Below, piece by piece: positions 27,953-35,702 of a stretch of 64,000 nucleotides of DNA. Numbering within the stretch: the first letter of the stretch is position 1; every line of letters starts with the position of its first letter. Under the pieces are notes generated by a model. The model ran no database searches. It saw only the letters and a program-made list of their open reading frames with translations, and had not been told where the DNA came from. Origin of the DNA: Maridesulfovibrio hydrothermalis AM13 = DSM 14728 (GTDB lineage: Bacteria > Desulfobacterota > Desulfovibrionia > Desulfovibrionales > Desulfovibrionaceae); the NCBI RefSeq assembly GCF_000331025.1, contig NC_020055.1, positions 2,761,370-2,825,369 on the forward strand. The letters are read 5' to 3'. Made by a program: the position numbers and the translations under genes.

Positions 27953-28732
27953 TTAAAAACCTTCATGCATGGGGATATATTTCATAATAATTAGATCACA
28001 TCTTCCATTTTTTTTCATCTTTCTAAGCTCCTTAGTTACTTCATTAAAGCTCTTAGGATCTTTTTTTCTGGAAAAAGCCAGATACGTATTCGACCGGGAA
28101 TAAACGAGCGGGACCCCTGTTTGAGGATCTAATATAGCCTCAACATCATCAAGCAGTTCGTTATCATTTAAAAACTTCAAAACAGGATAATAATCTCCAA
28201 AAAAGATATCAATACGGCCCAGCAGAAGTTTTTTAATGTTAAGGTCTACATTGGAAACCTCCTCAACACGTTTAAAAATACCGCCTTTAATCGCCTGATG
28301 CACACCTGCTCCATAGTAATATCCCCTGCCGACACCAACGACTAATTCCGAAGCATTTTCAAAGTTCTTTGCCAGAAACGCCTTTGTACCAACTCTGCGA
28401 AATGCAACAACTTTTTCTGAGATCAGCACCACATCAGAGTATCGTAGATATTTGTTTCTATCTTCATTATACCCCGCATTGAAAACCGCATCAGCCTTCC
28501 CCCGCTCCACCGTTGCCAAAGCTCTTCTCCAAGGAACTATCCTTATATCAGGCATATACCCTGCTTTTCTTACAGCCTCTGAAACGATATCAACCAAAAA
28601 ACCGACTGGCTTTCCGTTTTCAAGATATGCCTGAGGAGAATTATCAAGAGTTGTAATAATAAGCGACTTAGCCGCCCCTGAAAGAGGAAGTGCTAAAAAA
28701 ACAACCATCACCGCAATTATAAACCTGATCAC
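27953..28732 (-). CDS. Periplasmic solute-binding protein, family 3
   Basis: 259 residues with a signal peptide (about 1-20, LSGAAKS). The fold is family 3: IITTLDNSPQAYLENGKPVGFLVDIVSEAVRKAG, then WRRALATVERGKADAVFNAGYN and a KKLLLGRIDIFFGDYYPVLKFL stretch. No transporter genes are near, so it may feed a remote ABC system or serve as a sensor partner. It is convergent with the glycine-zipper gene (4 bp apart), so a link to the THI5-type kinase is only positional. Confidence 0.82.
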   Translation of the reverse strand: MIRFIIAVMVVFLALPLSGAAKSLIITTLDNSPQAYLENGKPVGFLVDIVSEAVRKAGYMPDIRIVPWRRALATVERGKADAVFNAGYNEDRNKYLRYSDVVLISEKVVAFRRVGTKAFLAKNFENASELVVGVGRGYYYGAGVHQAIKGGIFKRVEEVSNVDLNIKKLLLGRIDIFFGDYYPVLKFLNDNELLDDVEAILDPQTGVPLVYSRSNTYLAFSRKKDPKSFNEVTKELRKMKKNGRCDLIIMKYIPMHEGF

Positions 28733-29018
28733 CGCAACTCCTTTAAATTAAATACAGTTATATACGCAGATAATACCAGCAAAATTTATCACCGTAATAT
28801 AGAATGTAAAATCAACTTTCTAAGCTGTTTGCAGATTAAAGCTTAGTTGGAAAAACAAATCAGCCATGATACCTGTGCATTACGCATCAATATATTCTTA
28901 CACGTTATTTTTAATAAAATATATAATTTTTAATTTTATAACACAGGCAACTGTTAAGTTTTTTTCTTTATTACCGATTTGTTGTATACTGAGAAAAATT
29001 TTAATAAGTGACTAGAAT

Positions 29019-30383
29019 ATGCGCAAACTGCTCATCATATTATTTGTAATTCTGTACCTGCCAGCCGTTGCTTTTGCATGGCCCGGCAAGATTGTTGCCG
29101 TAGAAAACGCCAACACCTTTGTGGTTCTTAAGGAAGGACAAACCCCGGTAAAAGTAGAACTGGCCGGAGTAAAGCCATCAACAGATATTGATGCTGCCGA
29201 ATCAAAATTAAACAGCAGCGGAATCGCTTTAATGAAAGAAGTAGAAGTCCGTGAACTGGGCATTTCAGATAACAAAGTATTACTGGGCGACATTACCGTT
29301 GATGGCAAATCACTTGCTAAAGAACTGCTTGATGAAGGTGTTGTCCAAAGCTCAGCACCTATTCTGGAGCCGGCCCCGCAAGTAGCAGATGTAGACAAAA
29401 TACTGGATCAATCCGAGGTTGTCAGCCAAGGCTCAATGCCAAATGAAAAGCCAGCTCCTCCGACTTCAAATAATATTCTGGCTGAACTTTCTCCCGAAAC
29501 AGAAACATCGCAACCGCCGGTAATTAAAACAACTCCGCAGGAAACATATGCAGCACAGGTTAAAACTCCAAAAACACAAGTGCGCTATATTCGTACATAT
29601 CAACAGCCGCAATCATTAGGGCTATGGCCCGCCAGAACGGCCCCTGCTGCCACCCCCGCAAGTGCTGCGGTCAGACAGCCAGTGGAGCATAGCAGACAAC
29701 AGTCGCCAGCAATCATGCCCCGACAGACGACCGAAGAAACTCCTGCAATACAATCTCCCGGCGATATATCTAAAAAGGATTACGATCTGGCTGTCAGAGT
29801 GCAACGCAAAACAACACGGATAAAGAACAGTGGTTTCTTTGTCCCCAAAAAAAAATCTGAAACATTTATAGGTGCATCCATCGGAACACAAATGTCCGCG
29901 AAACCGACCAACACCGTTCCATACTCATCATTAGGTGCGATGGGCGGTGCTTCAATACGACATTTCTACCCTTCTGGACTCGGTATTGGCGGGGATATTT
30001 TCATGAGTCGTACTTCAGGAAAGTCCGGAACAATAGATTCCAGCAGCAACGCAACAAACGGAACCGCCTACGACTACAAATCCAAAAGCTTCGATACGTA
30101 CACCTTTACCGGATCGCTGCTCTACAGATTTTATACTGATACAAATATAACCCCGTATATAGCTGCCCACGGGGGGTATTCTTTTTTTTCATCACCTTCA
30201 ACCGAATTCAATATGTCCGACGGAGCACCTGTTGCCGGCGGCGGTGCAGGACTTCTTTATGACTTCGATTCAGGTTTCACTATCGGTGCCGACTTTCGAT
30301 ACCTGAAAACGCTGGGTACAAAATCTCATGATCCAGACGGTTTTTTTGATAGCACACTCAACTTCGGCTACACCTTTGACTAG
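29019..30383 (+). CDS. Exported protein: SNase-like N-domain, proline-rich linker, outer-membrane beta-barrel
   Basis: 454 residues. A signal peptide (1-19, PAVAFAWPG) is followed by about 95 residues that look like a degenerate staphylococcal-nuclease fold (GKIVAVENANTFVVLKEGQTP, VKVELAGVKPS, ELLDEGVVQ), then a Pro/Thr/Gln-rich linker (about 115-270), then an OmpA/OMP_b-brl-like 8-strand barrel (about 275-454) with alternating strands such as GIGGDIFMSRTSG, YTFTGSLLYRFY and a final LNFGYTFD. The usual nuclease Asp/Arg/Glu catalytic set is not evident. Probably an outer-membrane protein with a periplasmic or surface domain; function unknown. It stands alone. Confidence 0.65.
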   Translation: MRKLLIILFVILYLPAVAFAWPGKIVAVENANTFVVLKEGQTPVKVELAGVKPSTDIDAAESKLNSSGIALMKEVEVRELGISDNKVLLGDITVDGKSLAKELLDEGVVQSSAPILEPAPQVADVDKILDQSEVVSQGSMPNEKPAPPTSNNILAELSPETETSQPPVIKTTPQETYAAQVKTPKTQVRYIRTYQQPQSLGLWPARTAPAATPASAAVRQPVEHSRQQSPAIMPRQTTEETPAIQSPGDISKKDYDLAVRVQRKTTRIKNSGFFVPKKKSETFIGASIGTQMSAKPTNTVPYSSLGAMGGASIRHFYPSGLGIGGDIFMSRTSGKSGTIDSSSNATNGTAYDYKSKSFDTYTFTGSLLYRFYTDTNITPYIAAHGGYSFFSSPSTEFNMSDGAPVAGGGAGLLYDFDSGFTIGADFRYLKTLGTKSHDPDGFFDSTLNFGYTFD

Positions 30384-30522
30384 CATACTCACTCCTGCGC
30401 GATGCTCTTTTCAACTATGCACCCCACAGGATTGTAAGCTGTCAAGCATACCTCACAGACCTTTTTTTTAAAATTTCAATACACTATTCAAATCTATTGA
30501 GTTGTCATTTTTCAATTCAGTA

Positions 30523-30618
30523 TTGACTTATTCACGCCTGAACTGTATCACCTTTTTCAAATGAGTAGCATTAACAGTTACTTCATTTGTATTTAATCAA
30601 CTCAAAAAGGTGATGAAA
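30523..30618 (+). promoter_or_regulatory. Promoter and long inverted repeat before the nikL-like gene
   Basis: A -35 TTGACT (30523-30528) and -10 TATCAC (30546-30551) with 17-bp spacing. ATCACCTTTTT (30547-30557) recurs as its exact complement AAAAAGGTGAT (30604-30614), which contains the ribosome site. Between them CAAATGA/TCATTTG form a nested hairpin. Either an operator or, if transcription starts further upstream, a leader that hides the ribosome site. Confidence 0.5.
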
Positions 30619-31230
30619 ATGTCTGAACGGTCCACATCTACTTCACTGGCTATTCTTTTTTTCTTTGTCCTCATATCAATGACCTCCAACTCTTATGCCC
30701 ACCGGGTTAATGTTTTTGCCTATCTCGAAGGAGATAAAATCTACACAGAAAGCTATTTCAGCAAAAAGAAAAGAGTACATCAGGGTAAAGTCGAAGTATT
30801 CAATACGGCAGATGGTAATCTATTGCTGACCGGTAAAACAGACGATGACGGAAACTTTAATTTTCCACTGCCTGAAGAAACTAAAAAAAGCCGCAGCGGA
30901 CTGCTCATTGCTCTTTATGCATCTGAAGGTCACAGAGGGGAGTGGACTATTCCCGCCGATGAACTTTTCCCTGACATGGCTCAGGGAGAGGAAGCCGAAC
31001 TGTCCACAACAACAAATATTTCTGCCGAGACAGGGGACCAGATACCCTCCACTGAAATAGCCCCCCTGTATACCGAACTTAAAGAGCTTAATGCCAAAGT
31101 AGAAACACTTAAACGGCTAATGATCGATCAACAGAAAAATGGTCCCGGTGCAAATGAAATATTTTCGGGGATTGGTTATATCCTCGGTCTTTTTGGGGTG
31201 GCTGCTTTTTTCATTTCCAGAAAAAAGTAA
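30619..31230 (+). CDS. NikL-like exported, membrane-anchored protein
   Basis: About 203 residues: a signal segment (about 5-26, ending NSYAH), an extracytoplasmic Ig-like carboxypeptidase-regulatory type domain (VNVFAYLEGDKIYTESYFSKKK, GKTDDDGNFNFPLPE), a coiled-coil stretch (about 150-172) and a C-terminal membrane helix (FSGIGYILGLFGVAAFFISRKK). His after the signal site and the overall design fit the NikL accessory component of nickel/cobalt ECF transporters. The ATG at 30619 gives the best spacing to AAGGTG; 30613 is possible. It lies 33 bp before the NikK-like gene. The transporter core NikMQO is absent here. Confidence 0.6.
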   Translation: MSERSTSTSLAILFFFVLISMTSNSYAHRVNVFAYLEGDKIYTESYFSKKKRVHQGKVEVFNTADGNLLLTGKTDDDGNFNFPLPEETKKSRSGLLIALYASEGHRGEWTIPADELFPDMAQGEEAELSTTTNISAETGDQIPSTEIAPLYTELKELNAKVETLKRLMIDQQKNGPGANEIFSGIGYILGLFGVAAFFISRKK

Positions 31231-31263
31231 TTTTCTGACAATTTAATTTTACGGAGTGATTTC

Positions 31264-32025
31264 ATGCGGAAACTGACTGTCGTTACTATCTCAGCTATCA
31301 TGCTTCTGGCCTTTGCCGGATCAGCCTTTGCCCATTTTGGCATGCTGATTCCTGAAAAATCAATCATATCACCATCCAAAAAATCAACTCAATTGGAATT
31401 ATCCTTCTCCCATCCATTTGAAATGGTTGGCATGGATCTGGTCACTCCCCAGAAATTCAGTGTTTTTTATGATGGTAAGGAAACCAATTTACTTCCGTCA
31501 TTAAAAAAGTCCACAATTATGGGGCATAAGGCATTTAAAACAGGGTACAAATTCAAACGTCCCGGTATGTACACTTTTTACATGGAACCGACCCCCTATC
31601 CTGAGCCGGCCGAAGACAACTACATCATCCATTACACCAAAACAGTTGTCTCTGCCTTTGATGAAGGTGAAGACTGGAACACTCCACTGGGAGTAAAAAC
31701 TGAAATTGTGCCCTTAACCCGTCCCTGGGGCAACTATGCCGGTAATGTTTTTCAAGGAATCGTCCTGCTTGACGGCAAGCCTGCTCCCTTCTCAAGAGTT
31801 GAAGTGGAGTTTTACAATAAAGATTCCAAATTTAAAGCCCCTTATGATTCCATGATCACACAGGAAGTTCTCTGTGATGAAAACGGCGTATTTACCTTTG
31901 CCTGCCCTCAGGCTGGATGGTGGGGATTTGCAGCTCTAAATGATGCCGACTACAAAATAAAAGGTAAAGACGTAGAGCTTGGCGCAGTATTGTGGATTGA
32001 AATGCTTCCTTATAAAAGCAAATAA
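31264..32025 (+). CDS. DUF4198 (NikK-like) periplasmic metal-binding protein
   Basis: 253 residues with a signal peptide (1-23, GSAFAH) and the DUF4198 architecture. The mature protein starts with HFGMLIPEKS, where the exposed His is a typical metal ligand, and has SFSHPFEM, FKRPGMYTFYMEPTPY and a C-terminal FTFACPQAGWWGFAAL motif. DUF4198 proteins accompany nickel or cobalt uptake, where the family is called NikK. It follows the NikL-like gene in an apparent operon and ends at a terminator. Metal identity is inferred. Confidence 0.72.
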   Translation: MRKLTVVTISAIMLLAFAGSAFAHFGMLIPEKSIISPSKKSTQLELSFSHPFEMVGMDLVTPQKFSVFYDGKETNLLPSLKKSTIMGHKAFKTGYKFKRPGMYTFYMEPTPYPEPAEDNYIIHYTKTVVSAFDEGEDWNTPLGVKTEIVPLTRPWGNYAGNVFQGIVLLDGKPAPFSRVEVEFYNKDSKFKAPYDSMITQEVLCDENGVFTFACPQAGWWGFAALNDADYKIKGKDVELGAVLWIEMLPYKSK

Positions 32026-32075
32026 CCACATAAGAAACTATTAAATGGAGAATACATCTCCTTGCATTCGCTAGT

Positions 32076-32114
32076 GTAAAGGCCGAAGCAACAGCTTCGG
32101 CCTTTACTTTTGTC
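32076..32114 (+). terminator. Rho-independent terminator of the nikL-nikK-like operon
   Basis: GTAAAGGCCGAAGC and GCTTCGGCCTTTAC form a perfect 14-bp stem with a 4-nt loop and a TTTTG tail. Confidence 0.9.
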
Positions 32115-32208
32115 TCCAAGGCATTTATGTCAAATTAAGTATATAATAATTAGTAATACAAATATGTAAATTTAAATAATCATTTCAGATCCATAAACCG
32201 GAGTTTGA

Positions 32209-33579
32209 ATGCACAACCCACAAGTCCTGATTGTCGATGACAGCAAAACGATCCGCTCTGTCATATGCTCTCAACTCAGGAAGCATTCTATTGACGTAAC
32301 TGAAGCGATGGATGGGATTCAAGGACTTAATTTTACTAGAAAAAATCATTATGATTTAGTCATCACAGACGTTACCATGCCCGGTATTGATGGATATCAG
32401 CTCTGCACAGAAATCAAAAATAATCCACAGACACAATCCACACCGGTAATAATTCTTTCCAGCAACGAAAAACATGAGCATATCGAAAGAGGCTTTGAAG
32501 TAGGTGCTGCGGCCTACATTACCAAAAATAAAGCCTATAAAGACTTATTTCCATATATTAAGGAAGTGCTGGACCGTTCTAAACTGCTTCGCGACAGACT
32601 TGTTCTTGTCGTTGATGACTCAAAGTACATAGTCAAAGTAGTTGCATCAGGACTTATCGCCGCCGGCTTTAAAGTAATTACTGCGTCAGACGGCGAGACA
32701 GCCTACGGCATTGCAAAGGAGACAACTCCCGATCTGATACTTTCAGACATCAATATGCCTAAAATGGATGGCATTAAATTCTGCGAAAAAGTTCAAAACA
32801 ACCCGCAACTTTCACATATCCCATTCGTAATAATGAGCTCTGGAGGTGACCGCAGAACTATGCGCGAGCTGCTGCATAAAGGAGCTTCAGCTTTTTTAGT
32901 TAAGCCGTTCAATATTGACCAGTTAGTCATAACCGCCGAAAAACTCCTTAGTGACCACTTTCAGATAATCCTGCAGCAGCGCGAAATTTTCAAGAAAGAA
33001 CGCACTCTGCTTATGGGCAGCATTACCAGTCTGATTCAGGCTCTGGAAGCAAGGGACTCATACACCAAAGGACACTCGGACACGGTTGCCAAACTGTCAG
33101 TTAAGATAGCTGAAAAGTTAACCATGCCAAGTAATGATGTTGAAAGAATTGAATTTGCAGCGCGTCTTCATGATTTGGGCAAGATAGGCATCAGGGACGA
33201 TGTTTTATTAAAAAACGGTCCACTCACTGATGAGGAGTTTTCTGTAATCAAGCAGCACCCAGTGCATGGAGCTGAAATATTAGGCCCCATTCCAAGCATG
33301 GAAGACATTATCCCGGCAGTATTGCATCACCATGAAAAAATGAACGGGCGTGGCTATCCACATGGACTAACGGGGTATGAAATCCCTCTATGGGCGAAAA
33401 TTATATCAGTAGCAGACGTTTACGACGCCTTAACAGCAAATCGTCCGTACAAAAAAGCCTTCACCCATCAAACTGCAATGGAATTTATCGATGACAAAAA
33501 AACAGAAGAACTTTGCCCCGATTGTGTAAAAGCCTTTCAAGAAGTGATGAAAGAATATCAGCCAAAACTGCTTAATTGA
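32209..33579 (+). CDS. REC-REC-HD-GYP response regulator
   Basis: 456 residues: two receiver domains (about 4-122 and 130-245) followed by an HD-GYP domain (about 270-450). Phospho-acceptor Asp residues are in VITDVTMPGIDG and ILSDINMPKMDG, so both receivers look active. The output has ARLHDLGKIGIRDD, HHHEKMNGRGYPHGL and SVADVYDALTANRPYK. It should hydrolyse c-di-GMP under phosphorelay control. No kinase is adjacent; the THI5-type kinase 5 kb upstream is a possible but unproven partner. It meets the next, opposite gene with a 1-bp gap. Confidence 0.9.
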   Translation: MHNPQVLIVDDSKTIRSVICSQLRKHSIDVTEAMDGIQGLNFTRKNHYDLVITDVTMPGIDGYQLCTEIKNNPQTQSTPVIILSSNEKHEHIERGFEVGAAAYITKNKAYKDLFPYIKEVLDRSKLLRDRLVLVVDDSKYIVKVVASGLIAAGFKVITASDGETAYGIAKETTPDLILSDINMPKMDGIKFCEKVQNNPQLSHIPFVIMSSGGDRRTMRELLHKGASAFLVKPFNIDQLVITAEKLLSDHFQIILQQREIFKKERTLLMGSITSLIQALEARDSYTKGHSDTVAKLSVKIAEKLTMPSNDVERIEFAARLHDLGKIGIRDDVLLKNGPLTDEEFSVIKQHPVHGAEILGPIPSMEDIIPAVLHHHEKMNGRGYPHGLTGYEIPLWAKIISVADVYDALTANRPYKKAFTHQTAMEFIDDKKTEELCPDCVKAFQEVMKEYQPKLLN

Positions 33580-33580
33580 T

Positions 33581-33784
33581 TTAAGAAGGCTGCAGCTTAT
33601 CCAGCCCGGAAATTTCCCAGGCTTTGTCTTTACTCACTTCTTCACCGTTTTCAAGAATAGTTGCTTCAACGTCTTCAGCTACATCGGCACTTTCCTCCAC
33701 GCCCATTTGAAAAATTCTTTTCTGATTAGTATCGTAAATGTAGGCGTTCTCTTCGTAGACATAAAATTTAAAAGGATTTTGCAT
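33581..33784 (-). CDS. Small acidic hypothetical protein
   Basis: 67 residues, acidic (many Glu and Asp), no signal or membrane segment. The first 30 residues (FKFYVYEENAYIYDTNQKRIFQMG) look like beta strands and the rest like a helix. It has a GGAG ribosome site. I do not recognise it. It is convergent with the REC-REC-HD-GYP gene and divergent from the Cys-rich secreted gene. Confidence 0.6.
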   Translation of the reverse strand: MQNPFKFYVYEENAYIYDTNQKRIFQMGVEESADVAEDVEATILENGEEVSKDKAWEISGLDKLQPS

Positions 33785-33918
33785 AGCTCCTCCACTGAAT
33801 TTGCGTTATCCAACGTTTGGGCTTTTAACACTTTGTTCAATGACAAGAAAGAGTTAATATTATAATATTCAAAATGAATTCAGATTAACAAGCCACCTCG
33901 AACAGGGCCGGAGATATC

Positions 33919-34242
33919 ATGAAATTTAATACAATCCTGAAGACAACTTGTTACGCGGTCTTTTTTTTACTTTTAATTTCTACGACAACGCAAGCTGGTA
34001 TCATAACTTACAAATGCCAGAGCGGTCCCATGTGTATTGATGAACGAGTCAATTTCGGCATGGTGCAAATCAGATGTACGGATGTAAACGGTGATGTTCT
34101 TGCCGACTGGATCTGTGAATATGAGGCTGAATACACTTGTAAAAATACACTCACAGGCCAAACGAGAGCCGCAGGCTTTAACCCACTTTCAGGTTCACTT
34201 TGCGAAAAACTTTGTGGACCATGCAAAGAGGGCTGGAAATAA
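33919..34242 (+). CDS. Small secreted cysteine-rich protein
   Basis: 107 residues with a signal peptide (about 1-26, TTTQAG). The mature part of about 80 residues contains eight cysteines (YKC, MC, RC, WIC, YTC, LC, KLC, GPC), enough for four disulfides, and two short Tyr/Thr-rich strands. No haem CxxCH motif and no lipobox. Probably a periplasmic or secreted disulfide-rich protein of unknown role. It stands alone 155 bp before tmRNA; no known effector family is evident. Confidence 0.6.
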   Translation: MKFNTILKTTCYAVFFLLLISTTTQAGIITYKCQSGPMCIDERVNFGMVQIRCTDVNGDVLADWICEYEAEYTCKNTLTGQTRAAGFNPLSGSLCEKLCGPCKEGWK

Positions 34243-34397
34243 ATCAATCTGTAATGATGACAGCACTTGCAAATATCCAGACAATGATATATTGAGTCAA
34301 TCTTCCCATAAGGGCTAAACAGAAATCTTTTTTTGTCAGGCCCTTGCATGATCTTTCTGGGTGTATACATTATAAGTAGAAAGAGTTCTTTGAAATG

Positions 34398-34757
34398 GGG
34401 GCGCACTGGTTTCGACGGGGATGAATGAAGCCAAGATTGCAGGTCGTGGCGCCGCTGGCCACGTAAAAAGCGGCACAATCATAATTGCAAACGACAATTA
34501 CGATTACGCACTGGCAGCTTAATTAAGCTTGCCATGTCATAGCTTTGATGTCTGATATTAGCTTTGACAACAAACCCCATCAGACTGGCTAGTTTCCGGT
34601 TGCACGTCCCGGAAGCGGTGAGAACTCAGCACGCGCTGGTCCATACGTTGCCTGTTCAAGGGCGTCCATATGGGCGAGACACAATACTTGAACTATACCT
34701 GTAGACATCTTAGTGGAGCATTCTCGGACGGGGGTTCGATTCCCCCCGCCTCCACCA
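34398..34757 (+). ncRNA. ssrA: Transfer-messenger RNA
   Basis: 360 nt. The 5' GGGGGCG pairs with the 3' CGCCTCC ahead of ACCA, and the T-arm GGTTCGATTCC is intact. The tag frame at 34487-34522 encodes ANDNYDYALAA and stop TAA. The GCACTGGTTTCGACGGGGAT opening is the universal tmRNA 5' signature. Rescues stalled ribosomes with SmpB. tmRNA genes are frequent integration targets, and phage relics do follow it, but I found no duplicated tmRNA end. Confidence 0.97.
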
Positions 34758-34770
34758 GTTGAAAAAAAAC

Positions 34771-34816
34771 AACCCGTCTCTTCAGAGAAAGACTCTGGGT
34801 AGACGGGTTTTCTTTT
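34771..34816 (+). terminator. Terminator of tmRNA
   Basis: AACCCGTCT and AGACGGGTT form a 9-bp stem around a 22-nt loop, with a TTCTTTT tail. Confidence 0.85.
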
Positions 34817-35081
34817 CCCCTTGTATTCAAATTGTTTGAGCGATTTTGACATCTTTCCGGAACCACTCTTCAGCCACCTGATTCTCTCTATTATCCGGAT
34901 ATTATTCTCTGTTCGAGCCAGTATTCTCTGTTTTCTCAGACTTAGTCCAAAACCAGTCCGGTTGCAGATATCCTTTCATAATAAGCATTTAGCCAAATAA
35001 CTGTATTTTGGAGTTGTGTTAAGACATCAAACGGTCTGACCAAACCACCCGATTTCACAAACCAAAAGTCTCTCGCAGGTT

Positions 35082-35189
35082 TCGGGAAGTGACATTTATT
35101 CGGATTTCCAGCAGGTCAGTATTGCTGTAAGTGATGGGATGACCTACTTTAAAAGTGTTGAAACTACTTTGGAGTTTACCCCAATTTAA
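35082..35189 (+). pseudogene. Coding relic, phage structural-protein-like fragment
   Basis: An uninterrupted frame of about 36 codons without start reads QVSGSDIYSDFQQVSIAVSD and ends KSVETTLEFTPI then TAA. Style and context suggest the C-terminus of a phage tail or baseplate protein; no family could be assigned. Confidence 0.35.
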
Positions 35190-35201
35190 GGGGCGGGGCC
35201 A

Positions 35202-35315
35202 TACCATCACTTACGGCAGATCTATGTTGTCAATGAACAGACCACGCTCGCCGCGCCGATTGATGACAGCCAGACCGAAATAGAACTGACTGTCCAGAAA
35301 AATGTGGCAGGATAG
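35202..35315 (+). pseudogene. Coding relic, phage-like C-terminal fragment
   Basis: 37 codons reading YHHLRQIYVVNEQTTLAAPI, then DDSQTEIELTVQKNVAG and TAG. It begins directly after a stop in the same frame and has no start codon. Looks like the end of a phage structural gene. Weak call. Confidence 0.35.
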
Positions 35316-35412
35316 GAAGAAGGTCATCAATAATGAGACCATTGTCTCGTAAAACTGCCCTTAGGACAGCTCTTTCAAGATCAAGATTATTGGGAGGTGC
35401 GGTCATGTTCAT
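35290..35412 (-). pseudogene. DnaB-like helicase N-terminal fragment
   Basis: From the ATG at 35412 the frame reads MTAPPNNLDLERAVLRAVLR (after MN), then DNGLIIDDLLPILPHFSGQ. This matches the opening of replicative DnaB helicases (PxNxxAExxVLGxxLxD). After about 40 residues the match ends and the frame runs into sequence from the opposite-strand relic, so the gene is truncated at a deletion junction. Confidence 0.5.
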
Positions 35413-35495
35413 GAGGACACCTCAAAACTTTTTTCCGCATTTTAGGTAGCAATAGGGTAGCAAAAAGAAAAGGAGCTACATCACAAAAGCAGTAC

Positions 35496-35534
35496 AACCC
35501 CTTGAAATAATTGGCGGGCAATACAAGATTCGAA
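35496..35534. repeat. Left attachment-site repeat
   Basis: 39 bp starting AACCCCTTGAAATAATTGG and ending AAGATTCGAA, identical to 39580-39618. The right 23 bp equal the 3' end of tRNA-Arg(CCG) from the T-loop to CCA; the left 16 bp equal the sequence just beyond the tRNA. Confidence 0.9.
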
Positions 35535-35702
35535 AAAGTTAAATAAGTATGTGAAATAGAAGTGAAATAAAAAATTAAAGTTTTTTTTACCCACTTTTTT
35601 ACCCACGATTGTACTGGCATACATGACAGTAGGGCATTTTATCTTCAACCATTGCTTTAATTGTGTGATTCATAAACATCGTTTCAATTTATCCGTATTT
35701 AT

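Larger units (their letters stand above)
34817..35495. other. Region of decayed phage-like sequence between tmRNA and left att
   Basis: No intact gene. Three short coding relics are listed separately (35082-35189, 35202-35315, 35290-35412). The first 260 bp show nothing recognisable. At the right end GGTAGCAA occurs twice with an 11-bp period (35445-35463), a phased repeat next to the attachment site that resembles an integrase arm site. The region looks like the residue of an older element. Confidence 0.5.

Noticed and set aside
34398-34757. tmRNA as the integration site of the island
   Set aside because: No second copy of the tmRNA 3' end was found; the exact repeat belongs to tRNA-Arg. 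It may still have been the target of the older element.
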